A DNA stretch of 64,000 bases from Asparagopsis taxiformis (GCA_030407315.1 JALQPE010001729.1:90213-154212), one strand, 5' to 3'. Shown: positions 52,901 through 62,972, numbered from the stretch's first letter. Translations and numbers: made by a program. Notes: generated by a model not told the origin, from the letters alone.

Positions 52901-52948
52901 AGTAGCACTTCGTCTTCTGGTAGTGAAGAAACAGAAACTGATGATTAA
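49934..52948 (+). CDS. ParB-like / 2OG-Fe(II) oxygenase-like protein (paralogue 4)
   Basis: 1004 residues from ATG 49934. The ParB-like domain is at the very N-terminus, residues about 15-95, with EICDGLHRHAVG (DGLHR 84-88). A helical region follows (RHFVHTAISMYNAVGG and KALSYATVSLKMM). A Pro/Ser-rich, then basic disordered section (about 355-560) leads to the oxygenase-like part: GLRLLLTGEDCKRQVPHLDF with HLD at 794-796, and the distal His 877 in GDLEHAGPGW. The tail is Ser/Glu/Asp-rich. The metal triad is complete. Closest relative is the adjacent gene at 53788, so the pair probably arose by tandem duplication. Bordered by P2b units in opposite orientation on its two sides. Confidence 0.83.
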   Translation: MRNARKVFDKLELSMYSMETGTLSFNDIFVSDQQSREVDMDHVDGMYQEMLRDGYPKHALGLITVGKISRTVGGNTTARYEICDGLHRHAVGKRAVASDDDSEKATTLRNTFLALPVSIVSRKDNKDLVTEDLLFLSQALNAKAHRVLATRPRHFVHTAISMYNAVGGKFAGVELKTAAAFASYLEHRLFGSVHKAKALSYATVSLKMMSSPLTYEAFKVIGSVNDDVALVILKNSAFTSAHDRASLLMLDCLMLRKKHASRHQAFGRIKLLVRDYLLNIRAYYTCMRNLADRFQKDISELYSIPDLRVSGNASFSTVDVVYGFVTEFEHPDARSASAQNDRMDSFEKLFNDRYKPVPKPPRRPTPPAPSTSSAQDPVDNPASRQPAGAASGSAAQGDAVVDMDTSSDEEVHIPPATPPATSSPSHAPNPLATPPVRTKSPTSHRTKQAGRRRRSDSGPDFTRNVKRKSDFAPASVTSPGSANRFRSTPKGSGQRWRGSGQAGRRQSSRLMARIEREQEQAAQVSSDEYSDAGSDDVEIIEIEAVEVSDEGSDASMDDVPDTYGGYKVHRYEDAQQAVPAAVLSNVSADTAKARVQSASSLLHPEHRSGFYLEESDILAIKESVLAAAGDTESVRTRVFERARGFMDSVGYVCLQDIFSQGIVRDAVDKVCRSFADKFTDKAEGVWGKILNKEPSGLVDGDGNKINPHPYDGKNHDRYMTSCASVTDKLENEDAETFKAKLIVDVAIAMVGDLLFVQYELDHDRKCQPGTKLSFAKSGLRLLLTGEDCKRQVPHLDFMYPGADKKDRKKYWGTPMPNPNFAILATGAVSSCLFVRPRSHVYLNGPASMASQLLPALNAKIVHIPPFSVMFSRGDLEHAGPGWSDHRENTKRFDGVDLETAGGERDPRNIYGHYLRIHTMAIREGESMVNDLVFTPGGPAPYIAPYDSAYVAQSSSNSDEEKSDDGSQGGGEEGNQDGSEGGGPPGSPNSSSTSSSGSEETETDD

Positions 52949-53216
52949 GTTTAGTACTAGATACTTAGCATGCAACTAGAACTAAACTCTAACTCATAAA
53001 CGTCTCAGTATTGAACAGCATCTCCATACCTTCCAGGCCAGCAGTACTATAGGCCTATACTACGCTATACCTTGGGGTATTACCCCTATTGCCTAATAAT
53101 TCTACTACTAGCTAACGGACGAGGACAGCCTTGGTGATGCAGAGGCAGCAGGAGTAGTACTCAGGGAGACCCATATCTGCTTCAGAGCCTCTTGGGGTAG
53201 ATTTGTCATACTGGTC

Positions 53217-53566
53217 TTGCTCGAGCAATACTCAATCCGGGGTACGAACTAGTTCGGATTGAGTATTGCTCGAGCAATTTCTGGCGGTCACTTGGCCCGC
53301 AAAAATCGAAAATATTTTTTCAGAAATTATTTGCGCCCAATTTCGGCCGTTTTGGGCGCCAGAAATTGCTCGAGCAATTCTCAATCCGAACTAGTTCGTA
53401 CCTCGGATTGAGTATTGCTCGAGTAAGTTCAGGCGGCCGCAAAATTGAAAATATTTTTTTCAGAAATTATTTCCGCCCAATTTCGGCCATTTTGGGCGCC
53501 TGGACTTGCTCGAGCAATACTCAATCCGAACTAGTTGACATCTCGGATTGAGTATTGCTCGGGCAA
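53217..53566. repeat. P2b array between paralogues 4 and 5, inverted relative to 48.7 kb
   Basis: 61-bp units at 53217-53277, 53366-53426 and 53506-53566. The internal spacer is the reverse complement of that in the 48.7-kb array (GAAATTATTT ... GGGCGCCAGAAA). It starts after TTTGTCATACTGG. The two arrays therefore frame paralogue 4 as long inverted repeats. About 270 bases upstream and 220 downstream hold no gene. Confidence 0.93.
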
Positions 53567-53787
53567 GTCCAATACGACTGCGGCTGGAAGATGCCTGACA
53601 AGTGACATGTCCGTCAATGCCCTAAATGAAATACTGCAAATTTTATTTTTAAAAGCACAGGTCCTGTCGCGATCTCCCGGCATCCAACCCTTGTACTGCA
53701 AGCTCTTGCTCCGTTACTACCATTCTCTCTCCATCTCCCTCCCTCCACCTCTCCTCCCGTTTACGTTCTCTCTTCCATCCACGCACT

Positions 53788-56700
53788 ATGGCCGATAAGG
53801 AACCACAGCACATCTTCCAGGAACTGGTCTGGAGCAGTTACTCCTTCCGCGGTGTGCGCATGTCCATCGAGGAAACCCATGTCGCTGCGCAGACCTCTCG
53901 CGAGGTCGACGACGCTCACGTGGATCGCATGGTACAGGAAATGCTCGTCGACGGGTACACTGAGAAAGGCCTCGGCCAAATCACTGTGGCCGAGCGCATG
54001 CACAACGGCAATAAGCGTTTCGAAATTGCTGATGGTCTGCATCGTCACACTGTTGGAATGCGTATCCTCGCGTCCACGGATGTCTCCGAAAAGACAAAGG
54101 CTCTGCAGAAGCAGTTCCGCGACTTGCCCATCCAGATTGTCAGCAGTAACGATGGCTTGGAAATGACTCTCGAAGATCTCCTCTTCATCAGTCAGCGAAT
54201 GAACTCCAAGTCTCATCGCGTTCTTCCCACTCGACCTCGAGACCGCGTCCACAGCGCTATCAGCTTGTACAACGCTGTCAATGGACGCATGGGTACGGCC
54301 GAGCTGAAAACGCCTGCTACGTTTGGGATGTTCCTTCACTCGCGCCACTTTCACATGGCAATGAAGCTCTCTCAGGCCATTTCATACGCATCCGTCGCGT
54401 TGAAAATGATGCACAGTCCATTGACCTATGCAGCCTTCAAGACCTTCAGTGCCGACGACGAGGAAGGCGTTGCTTTCAGCGTCCTCAAAAATTCCGTGTT
54501 CACTCGAGCTACGGATAGAGCTTCGCTGCTCATCCTTACCTGTCTCAAGCTCCGCAAGGACAATCCCTCCAAACATCTCGCCTTTGGGCAGTACAAGGAC
54601 CTCAAGGTCAAGGACTACCTGCAGAACATCTGCGATTATTCCGCGGTCATGCGCGCTGCTGCAGAAGAGCTCAAGGTGGATATCGCCACCATTCACGATC
54701 TCCCTGATCTTTTTGTTCGCAATGGCAAACAGGTTTCCACAACTACCTACGTTTACGAATTGGTTACAATGTTCGAGAAAGGTGTCGTGCCTAGAACGAA
54801 GGAGGCTCAACAGCTCCGTGACCAACGATTCAAACAGACCATTATCGACCGTTTGAATCCGCCCACATCTCCCAAGCTCACCCTACCATCCGAACAGGAT
54901 GACATTCCCTCACCCTCCCCTGCCACTCCTATCGAGGGCCTCGAGCCAGCCCCTCTCCCTGCTATCACTAATACCCCTCCAACGCAAGGTCCAGTCATTG
55001 ATGACGATGCAGCCAGTGATAGGCTGACAAAAAACACTCCCGCGGACGACAACGACAGCACTCATTCCATTGAGCAGAAACTCCGCGGTACAGCTGTTCA
55101 CGATGGAATATCTCCTGAAAGGGATGAAATCCTTCCAAACATCGACAGGGCTTCCAGTGGTTCTGCAGACCAGAATCAACATCACTCCGATGAAGATGGC
55201 TCTTCCTCCAGTGAAGATGCTATCATACCGGACGTGCGAGATTCTACTGTCGAAGGTGACCCCAACAGTCCCTTCCAGTGTGCGCTCGGGGAACACTGCC
55301 GTCTCCCACTATCCAAACCAGCTCACAAGTGCACAACGTGCAACTCTGTTGCTGTTCACAACCTCTGTGATTATCCAAGAGTGCACCACCTCATCCCAGT
55401 GAAGTACATCAACAATGGTGATAGAGACATGCTCATGGTTTGCTCTCGCAAATGTTACGATGGCAAAAATGAGGGAGACCTTCCTTCTTTTGCCCCACCT
55501 CCCGGCGTTTCCGTTCAGGAAGCATGGAAAGGAGATCCTTTCGACCCCTTCAAACCCAGCACTGCCAAGTCTCCTCTCAAGTCCACTCCGAAAAAGAATA
55601 CCTCAAGGAGTACTACGGCCGGGAAATCCCCCATCCTCCCCACTCCGAAGGGAAGCAAATCTTCTGCCGCTCCCACACCCTCCCCTTCCACGCCAGAAAC
55701 GCCTGCGGAGAGTGCGCGTACCCCGGTTGCCGAGAAAAGTGCAGATACGCCCTCCACTGCGACTGTGCGTAAAAGTCCCCGCACCAAGAGAAACGTTACC
55801 TCTCTATACACTCCGGAGCGCAATGTCAAGCAAAAGATTTCTCGCTCCGCTTCCAAGAAGGGCCCGAAAACAAAAACACTCAAGGGCTCGGAAACCAATT
55901 CCGCCTTTCCAGCACCGTTCTCTGCCGTACCCCATCCAAAGAACGAGGAAAAACAGCAGGACGTCCCTCCTGCCGTGTTGGAAAAAGTTTCCACCCAGAA
56001 GGCCGCCCGCAACGTTCACCTCGCTTCCTCTCTACTACCAGACAACCATAGAAGCGGTTTCTATCTCACCGTGGAGAAGATTCAGTCCATCAAGGACTCT
56101 ATTGCTACCGCCGCAGCGACCGAGCCTCTACAGCAAGAAATCTTCTTTGAACGCGCAAGAGGTTCCATTGAGTCCCTCGGTTATGCTGTTCTTGATGATA
56201 TCCTCAGTCAGCCCATTGTCAAGGCTTCCGTGGATGTTCTCTGCAAGTCGTTTGCAGAAATGTTCACCAATCAAAGCAAGAACTCTTGGATGCTTATACC
56301 TAACATTGGCACCACGAACGTCGGCGCTGCCACCAGTGAAAACGAGCGTCGCTACATGACTCCCTGTTCCGCCGTCACCGACGATCTAGAGAATTCCAAC
56401 GAACCGCTTTTCTCTGATAAGCTCATTGTGGACGTCGCTTTGGCTGTTGTCGGACATCAGCTCCATCTGCGCTCTGCTATATCCAGCCTGCGTGAATATG
56501 CTGAAGGCTCGGAGTTGAAGTTTCAAGGGTCCGGACTTCGACTTCTTCTTACAGGCAATGGCACTAAACGCCAGGCCTCCCACTTCGCCTTCAATCCCAC
56601 TACCCCCGGCAAATTGTGGAAGACTAATGTTGACGCAAACCCTGAACCGAGCTATGTCTTTGTTGCCACCGGGGCTGTGGGGTCTCCAGTGCTCGTTCGC

Positions 56701-57023
56701 CCGCGCTCCCATGTCTACATCAATTGCGCCCCGCGTTATGTCTCGAAAATTTGGCATCTTCTTCCTCCTCGGATTGTATGGATCCCCCCTTCTCCGTCAT
56801 GGTCATGCGCGGTGACGTCGAACATGCTGGTCCCGGTTGGGATGACCATGCCCTAATGAGAACCATGCATCCCAATGATGGTCAGCTCTCTACGTACGGA
56901 CAGTATGTCCGTATTCAGTCTCTAGCTGTTCGCGAGGGTGCCATGGTTCCTGAAGACATGCAATGCATCGACAACTCCCCCAAACGCTACAAATTCCCAC
57001 ATGACGACGTCCAAGTCATCTAA
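53788..57023 (+). CDS. ParB-like / oxygenase-like protein (paralogue 5), metal site altered and frame break at C6
   Basis: Starts at ATG 53788 after a CT-rich leader. ParB-like domain about 15-95 with EIADGLHRHTVG (DGLHR 82-86). The helical region parallels paralogue 4 (DRVHSAISLYNAVNG). A middle Cys-rich segment (about 498-556: FQCALGEHCRL, HKCTTCNSVAVHNLC) looks like a zinc-binding module and is absent from the others. In the oxygenase-like part the HxD motif reads HFA (932-934), so the metal Asp is missing. At a C6 tract (about 56784-56789) the frame breaks; the frame as written stops at 56856, while the continuation (MRGDVEHAGPGW to 57023) is in the -1 frame and fits C7. It may be a non-catalytic binding protein or a decaying copy. 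Confidence 0.75.
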
Positions 57024-57257
57024 ACCTCCATCAAATGATGTCCCACAGACTCCCTTTCCATTCTCTCTACCATCATCTTCACCATATTCTGTAGGGTTTC
57101 TCTCTATTCTTCCTCTACTTTTGCCTACTCCTAGCTAGTGTTTTGCATCTCTTAAAGTGATTGCCACACTTCTTTTCCATTTCCACTTCTCTCATTCCAT
57201 CTCCGTCCTTCGCTGGTGTTCTCATTTCACAGTCTCCACTCTTCACCCTTCACATAG

Positions 57258-57523
57258 TTGGTCGAGCAAATCTCAATCCGGCATTGCTTGGTTCCCGGAT
57301 TGAGTATTGCTCGACCAATTTCAGTATGACAATATTTCAGTATGACAGATACAAATTGGTCGAGCAAATCTCAATCCGGCATTGCGTGGTTCCCGGATTG
57401 AGTATTGCTCGACCAATTTTAGTATGATAATATTTATTTAATTTCAGTATGACAGCTACAGATTGGTCGAGCAATACTCAATCCGGGAACCTCGCAATGC
57501 CGGATTGAGATTTGCTCGACCAA
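57258..57523. repeat. P2a array between paralogue 5 and the coiled-coil gene
   Basis: Three 61-bp inverted repeats at 57258-57318, 57356-57416 and 57463-57523, the third in opposite orientation. Arms start TTGGTCGAGCAA, with CTCAATCCGG. Copies are separated by short AGTATGACA blocks. The 235 bases before it, after the stop at 57023, hold no gene. Confidence 0.93.
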
Positions 57524-57715
57524 TTCACTTTGCAATGTAACGGTCATCCCTGACGTAAACTGCCTGCCTCCCGTCCCTTCCGATTCTGGGTGATCACCAA
57601 ACCCAAGCGCCGTCCCCTCTACCAAATACGGCTCGGTATCCGAACCCGTCCGTATTCCGTCCGTTCGCTCCTTTCCCTCGCCAGACTTTCTCTCCCACAC
57701 ACCTTTCTCTCCCTC

Positions 57716-59359
57716 ATGGCTCCTCCCAACAATGAAAACATCCACCGCGACGTGGAAGCGCGCTTCTCCGCTCTTCTCCAACAGTTCCTCGCTCCCATTC
57801 AGGAAGAACTGGCCGCTCTACGTTACCTTTCTTCCCTCCTCGCCGGCACCAACACTGTTCCAGCTGCCAGCGCTGAGGATCCATACAGGAGCGTTCATAT
57901 TGCCTGTCAGCTTGTGAACAGCATTTTCAGCAACAAAGCAACCGTCTCTCGCTTCGTTGCTCACTGCACAGTCAAGGAGTTGGCCAGGACTGGCGCTCCG
58001 TTCCAGACCAGCTGTCCTAGTTCCTCCCATCCTTCCAACTCCTGTCCGACTCTGCTCCTCGCCGCACTGTCCTTCTCCCAATTCTCTTCCACTCCCGCGG
58101 ACTCCGCAAAGTCCAAGCGTTCCCTCATTTCCAGCCCCGTAGGGAAAAAGCACGTCTACTTGAAGCGCTCAATCGTCGGTTCCGCTTTCTTCTCAATGGC
58201 CAACGACCAGGTCGTTAGGTGGAAGGACTCGACATCGCGTAAAGCCGGCAACGTAGACCCTGGAGAAGAGGATGACCTTAACATGTCGACAGCCATCCGC
58301 AGCTACCCCCTCCGAAACGCCACCGTTGTACCTCAGGATAAGCCTGCCTGGGTGCGCCTCCCGCCTCATGCTCTTCGAGAAGCCTTTGCACTTGCAATGC
58401 CCACAGATGAAGACAACATCGTTGTGCCGCCTTCAAAGCGGAAGCGACTATCTACCGGCACCGATGTAGACTCCATCCGAGCTCCCCCTGCCTCTTCCTC
58501 GACATCCAGAAACTCCGCTATCCCTGCAGCAGATACTGGACCCGTTATGTTGGCTACGTCCGCGCTGCGTGCTCTTACAAAGTTCTTTAACAACTCTAGA
58601 AAGAATATGAAACAAGAGCTTCTCAAATCATGTTTCTTTCTTCTTCACCAAGATTTCGACGCCGTTCTTCTCGACAACTCTGCAGATAGTAATCAAGCAT
58701 CGTTCATGACGTTCAATAACGACTTTCCCCTTCGTTCCGATGATTCTATTCCTACCACTGCTAGAGCGTACGGGAACAGTGCAGAAGCAAACAAGGTATA
58801 TGAAGAAAACGACAGAATCTTCAATACTTTCACGCTCGACTGTCATGAGCTCATCGTTCAGGTCACCTATACAGTTTCCGTCACAGACTCCGAAGCCGAC
58901 TCCTCTCCGTCTCGTTCCTCACAGCAACGAAAAGCTCTGACCAAATTCTCCTTCCTCACCACTGCCATGGTACTGCTCACCAGTTTCTGCCAATGCCCTC
59001 AACGCCATCTTCTGTGCCACAATACGGAAGCTATTCTTGCCTCTTACAAGATAGCTATATGCTTAAAATCACTATTCTCCTCAATGATAGACTCAGATGA
59101 ATATGGTAGAGATGGCTTCCCGCTTGTTGGAAGTCACGGATGCCTTGACCTCCGCGACTATATTCCTGGTGGCGAGCTACTCTCCAGCTTCATTCGAAAG
59201 AAGAAGAATATATCCGCCCACGAATACGATGCAATCAAATTCGACACAACAGATCTTTGTTCCATAGCAACTGAGGACCTCGATCCTCCCTGCAACGTTA
59301 CGGAAGACCATCAAGCTTTGCAGGAGGATGAGGAGCTTGGAATATCCCTCGTCATGTGA
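57716..59359 (+). CDS. Coiled-coil protein of the ParB/MTase cluster, copy 2
   Basis: 547 residues from ATG 57716 (MAPPNNENI); codons further upstream begin with GTG. A short N-terminal helix (FSALLQQFLAPIQEELAAL) corresponds to the coiled coil of the 25003 gene. Middle block with a basic patch (PSKRKR). A shared block NSRKNMKQELLKSCFFLLH aligns with KSRDHVRNRFIRDLGFVLY of the first cluster. It also shares KFSFLTTAMVLLTSF with INLVEVALNFAVAY and ends acidic. Convergent with the Tudor-like gene, 120 bases apart. No enzyme motif. A structural or adaptor role is inferred from conserved pairing only. Confidence 0.7.
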   Translation: MAPPNNENIHRDVEARFSALLQQFLAPIQEELAALRYLSSLLAGTNTVPAASAEDPYRSVHIACQLVNSIFSNKATVSRFVAHCTVKELARTGAPFQTSCPSSSHPSNSCPTLLLAALSFSQFSSTPADSAKSKRSLISSPVGKKHVYLKRSIVGSAFFSMANDQVVRWKDSTSRKAGNVDPGEEDDLNMSTAIRSYPLRNATVVPQDKPAWVRLPPHALREAFALAMPTDEDNIVVPPSKRKRLSTGTDVDSIRAPPASSSTSRNSAIPAADTGPVMLATSALRALTKFFNNSRKNMKQELLKSCFFLLHQDFDAVLLDNSADSNQASFMTFNNDFPLRSDDSIPTTARAYGNSAEANKVYEENDRIFNTFTLDCHELIVQVTYTVSVTDSEADSSPSRSSQQRKALTKFSFLTTAMVLLTSFCQCPQRHLLCHNTEAILASYKIAICLKSLFSSMIDSDEYGRDGFPLVGSHGCLDLRDYIPGGELLSSFIRKKKNISAHEYDAIKFDTTDLCSIATEDLDPPCNVTEDHQALQEDEELGISLVM

Positions 59360-59479
59360 CTTCTCCTTTCCCCTTATGCCTAGTAGACTCAAACAATAAT
59401 GTAAACTGTAGTCTTCTTTGAAACCTTCAAACTTTTACCGTTCTCCTTTCATATTCTACTCATCCATTTATTTATCGCT

Positions 59480-61219
59480 CTATAGCAGGTACTTCTCGGC
59501 CAGTTTTTCCATTCTTCCCGCTCCTACTGCCCTGTTCACTACTTCTTCGGACAGCAGTTTGGCTATTCTTCGCGGTTCGTCAATACCATGGATTAAAACA
59601 TACGGTACGTAAACTCGCAAACAACCCCACTGTCCCTCTCCATTCCTTCCACGTTTCCTCTGCCCAACAGGCTCCCATTCCACCCGGAAACTCTTCACAA
59701 CTCCGCTCCTTCGACTTCTTCCCCCATTGACACATCCACTGCGAACCTCTGAATGAATTGGGCACACCCCCTCTCGACTCTCAACCTCCATCTTCGAAAC
59801 GTACTGTCCCTGCACTATTGTGCGATCCCTTCGAACTGCACACAGTGCAGATTGTTCCCTCCGCAGCGCACAGAACATGCTGCTCCCGATGCTCATCGAT
59901 ACCGGTCCATTCTCACTATTCCCTCCATCATCCTCACAAAGTGCCGTCCCCAATATTTGCAGGCTACTCTGTTTCCAAAACCTCTCTTCATTCTCTTTCT
60001 CTTCTTCTTTCCCGTCAGTAGTAGACACGTTACGGGTGTGCACAAGCATTTCGCTGCGCTGCAATAAAGATATTCCTAGCATGTCGGATAGCACAGCAAA
60101 GTTGCTGCAAACCACTGTGATCGCTTCGTTTCCAGTTCCATGCATTGCCGAGTGTAAACTGGGATACACATCGTACAGACCTTCACCGTATAGGTCTATT
60201 GTTCCCTTCAGTAACTCTCGGAATATCCCGCTGCACAATGTAGCAGGAACTTGTATCGGAGAGGTCACGAGATTTCCGCACATCATAGCTCCGTCCACCA
60301 TACTTGTAGAGAACACGCGACTAGAGCTTCCAGTCGGTATTCGTACAGCCTGTTCTACCATCTTCTCCACTCCTCTCCGCATCATCGACAACAGCACCAG
60401 ACCAACATTATCAACGATGCTGCTGGAACAATTAAACTTCCCAGCGTCCAACAACGACATTGCATCCTCCAGAACTCGCACCCTGGTCTCCAGCTGGCTC
60501 TCATTCGACGTCCTCTGTGCCCTCACTGCTCCATCTTCGGTTTTAACACGCTTGTAATCCGGCTCCCCAGCTTGCCGGCTATCCTCAGCGCTACTGTAGC
60601 TGGACTCCTCCGACAGTTCAATCTCCTCCCCCTCATCGTGACCGTCAACGTTTCCGACAGAGCATTTTCCTCTGCGCCACGCAGTCGGCTGCTGTCCGGC
60701 GCACATAATTCTCCGTCCGAGTAGGAACGTTCCATCATCATATCCCACGCAGGGATATCCCTTTTCCGGCATTGCATCGTACAGAATCCTGCCTTCAGCG
60801 ATGATCTCTTCCTCGAATTTCGGCTGCACGCTACCCGAAAATCTCCAAGACCTTACATCCGAAAACGCCACCTTTCTCCCACCTTGTATAATATGGATCA
60901 TCATCACCGACGCGCCGTCTCCATCCTTAGCGTCCCCAGATTCCACGACCCCGGGCACGTACACTCCACTTTCCCTCTCTACGTCTACGAGGGCTCCTGG
61001 TGGAGGAGCTCCCGTGCATACTGGAAACTCTTCGGGGAGGCTCAGTGACACCACCTTCCCGCCCCACCACATCCCCACACCAGACACCTCAAACCACACC
61101 TCGATCCTAGACCCCACTTTCGGCAAGTCTTCGATACCGAGTACCCTCTCTTGGGCACGGTTCGCAATCGCTTTTTCGCTCTTGCACCTAATCCTCGCTG
61201 ACTCACGCCTGTTCGTCAT
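59480..61219 (-). CDS. Protein with N-terminal small-barrel (Tudor-like) domains, copy 2
   Basis: 579 residues from ATG 61219. Residues about 35-70 (SRIEVWFEVSGVGMWWGGKV) match the barrel of the 23366 gene. A second similar stretch (GRILYDAMPEKGYPCVGYDD, about 140-165) may be another barrel. An acidic/serine section follows (EIELSEESSYSSAEDS), then a helix (LETRVRVLEDAMSLLDAGKF, about 240-260) and a C-terminal region without a known fold. The partner coiled-coil gene is at 57716. A reader role for a chromatin or DNA mark is possible; not shown. Confidence 0.68.
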   Translation of the reverse strand: MTNRRESARIRCKSEKAIANRAQERVLGIEDLPKVGSRIEVWFEVSGVGMWWGGKVVSLSLPEEFPVCTGAPPPGALVDVERESGVYVPGVVESGDAKDGDGASVMMIHIIQGGRKVAFSDVRSWRFSGSVQPKFEEEIIAEGRILYDAMPEKGYPCVGYDDGTFLLGRRIMCAGQQPTAWRRGKCSVGNVDGHDEGEEIELSEESSYSSAEDSRQAGEPDYKRVKTEDGAVRAQRTSNESQLETRVRVLEDAMSLLDAGKFNCSSSIVDNVGLVLLSMMRRGVEKMVEQAVRIPTGSSSRVFSTSMVDGAMMCGNLVTSPIQVPATLCSGIFRELLKGTIDLYGEGLYDVYPSLHSAMHGTGNEAITVVCSNFAVLSDMLGISLLQRSEMLVHTRNVSTTDGKEEEKENEERFWKQSSLQILGTALCEDDGGNSENGPVSMSIGSSMFCALRREQSALCAVRRDRTIVQGQYVSKMEVESREGVCPIHSEVRSGCVNGGRSRRSGVVKSFRVEWEPVGQRKRGRNGEGQWGCLRVYVPYVLIHGIDEPRRIAKLLSEEVVNRAVGAGRMEKLAEKYLL

Positions 61220-61676
61220 GATTCCCCTTCCAAATTAGTTGTAATACTAGAGAAGACGACAATTTAACAATGTAGTTGATGCAATACCATCTTTTCACTA
61301 CGGCGATACAGCCTAATATATGTGTACATACTCATGATGAATCATCTACTCCGTAACGTCATTGCGTTTACCACGAAATGGCATGACTCGCTGATCGATT
61401 CTCATACTCAACTTACTCGAGCAAAACTCAATCCGGCATGTCAACCAGCCCGGATTGCGATTCCGACCATTTTTAAATTCAATTTTTCTTCACATTCCCT
61501 TTTAATTACCCATTATAGCTCCCGATCAAACTACATTTCGTGATTGGTAGTTCAGATTAATTTGGCTGATCCTCAGCTACTTCCCTCTCGAGAGTATATA
61601 TAGTGTCTTTGGCTCCAGCGACCCTTACGCCGGCGTACGGTTCGTGCACGTGCGCACCCGTACGGACGGGCCGGTT

Positions 61677-61754
61677 CGGTCGATGCAGACCCATACGCCA
61701 AACGTGAACAAGACCCGTCTGGTTCTCGCATGCCATATGGGTTTGCATCGACCG
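61677..61754 (+). repeat. Hairpin 1 of the P2c array
   Basis: 19-bp arms at 61677-61695 and 61736-61754 with one mismatch (CGGTCGATGCAGACCCATA), loop about 40 bases. It lies about 80 bases after the TATA-like box at about 61,595. Confidence 0.8.
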
Positions 61755-62089
61755 AGCGGGCACAGCGGTTGTTCAAAATCGATCTTGGTAAGTAGAAGAA
61801 GTCAGGTTGTTACTAGACTTACTCGAGCAAAACTCAATCCGGCATGTCAACCAGCCCGGATTGCGATTCTGACCATTTCTAACTCCAATTTTTTCACATT
61901 CGCTTCTAATTACCCATTATAGCTCCCAATTAAACTACATTTCGTGATTGGTAATTCATTCTTTAAACTACATTTCGTGATTGGTAATTCAGATTAATTT
62001 TGCAGATCCTCAGCCCCTTCCCTCAAGAGTATATGTAGTGCCTTTGGCTCCAGCGACCCTTACGCCCGCTTGCACCGATGTGCAGATAT

Positions 62090-62159
62090 GCAGATTATGA
62101 CCGCGATGCGAAGCCATTTCCTGATCAGGAAATGGCTTCGCATCTCGGTCGTAATCTGC
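62090..62159 (+). repeat. Hairpin 2 of the P2c array
   Basis: A 70-bp palindrome centred on TGATCA, with arms starting GCAGATTATGACCG. Few mismatches, practically no loop. Confidence 0.88.
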
Positions 62160-62562
62160 TGTACAATAGGTCGAACTATAGGTATACAGTATACTCTACA
62201 ACGTCAATCCCTCCACTCTTCATTTTAATTCCCGCGTTCACTACGGCCCCTCGGTAGTTAAAAATCGATCTTGATAACTGGAAGAATTCTGGTGGTTTCC
62301 AGACTTACTCGAGCAAAACTCAATCCGGCATGTCAACCAGCCCGGATTGCGATTCCGACCATTTTTAACTCCAATTTTTTTCAATTTTTCATATTCGCTT
62401 CTAATTACCCATTATAGCTCCCAATCACACGTGTGTAGTACTCCATTTCGTGATTGGTAGTTCAGATTAATTTCGCTGATCCTCAGCCACTTCCCTCTCG
62501 AGAGTATATATAGTTTCTCTGGCTACGACCCTTACGCCGGCGTACGGGTGCTTTCAAACGGA

Positions 62563-62658
62563 CCCGTTCGCACACACCGGATCCCTATGCAAAGCGCGAC
62601 GAACCAAACGGGTCTGGTTCGTCGCGTTTGGCGTACGGATCTGGTGTGTGCGAACGGG
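62563..62658 (+). repeat. Hairpin 3 of the P2c array
   Basis: A 96-bp imperfect palindrome. The outer arm is CCCGTTCGCACACACC; the inner arm is GCGACGAACCA. It lies about 60 bases after the TATA-like box at about 62,503. Confidence 0.87.
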
Positions 62659-62972
62659 CATAGGGGTAGTTCAAAATCGATCTTGGTAAGTAGAAGAATT
62701 CCGGTTGTTTCTAGATTTACTCGAGCAAAACTCAATCCGGCATGTCAACCAGCCCGGATTGCGATTCCGACCATTTCTAACTCCAATTTTTCTTCATATT
62801 CGCGTCCAATTACCCATTATAGCTCCCGATCAAACTACATTTCGTGATTGTTATTCAGACTAATTTTGTGGATCCTCTACCACTTCCCTCTACAGATTGT
62901 ATAGTGAATGACAGGTACTACTGCGGCAAGGTCCCATACGTAAATTGAGTCTCTGGCTACAACGAACCCTAT

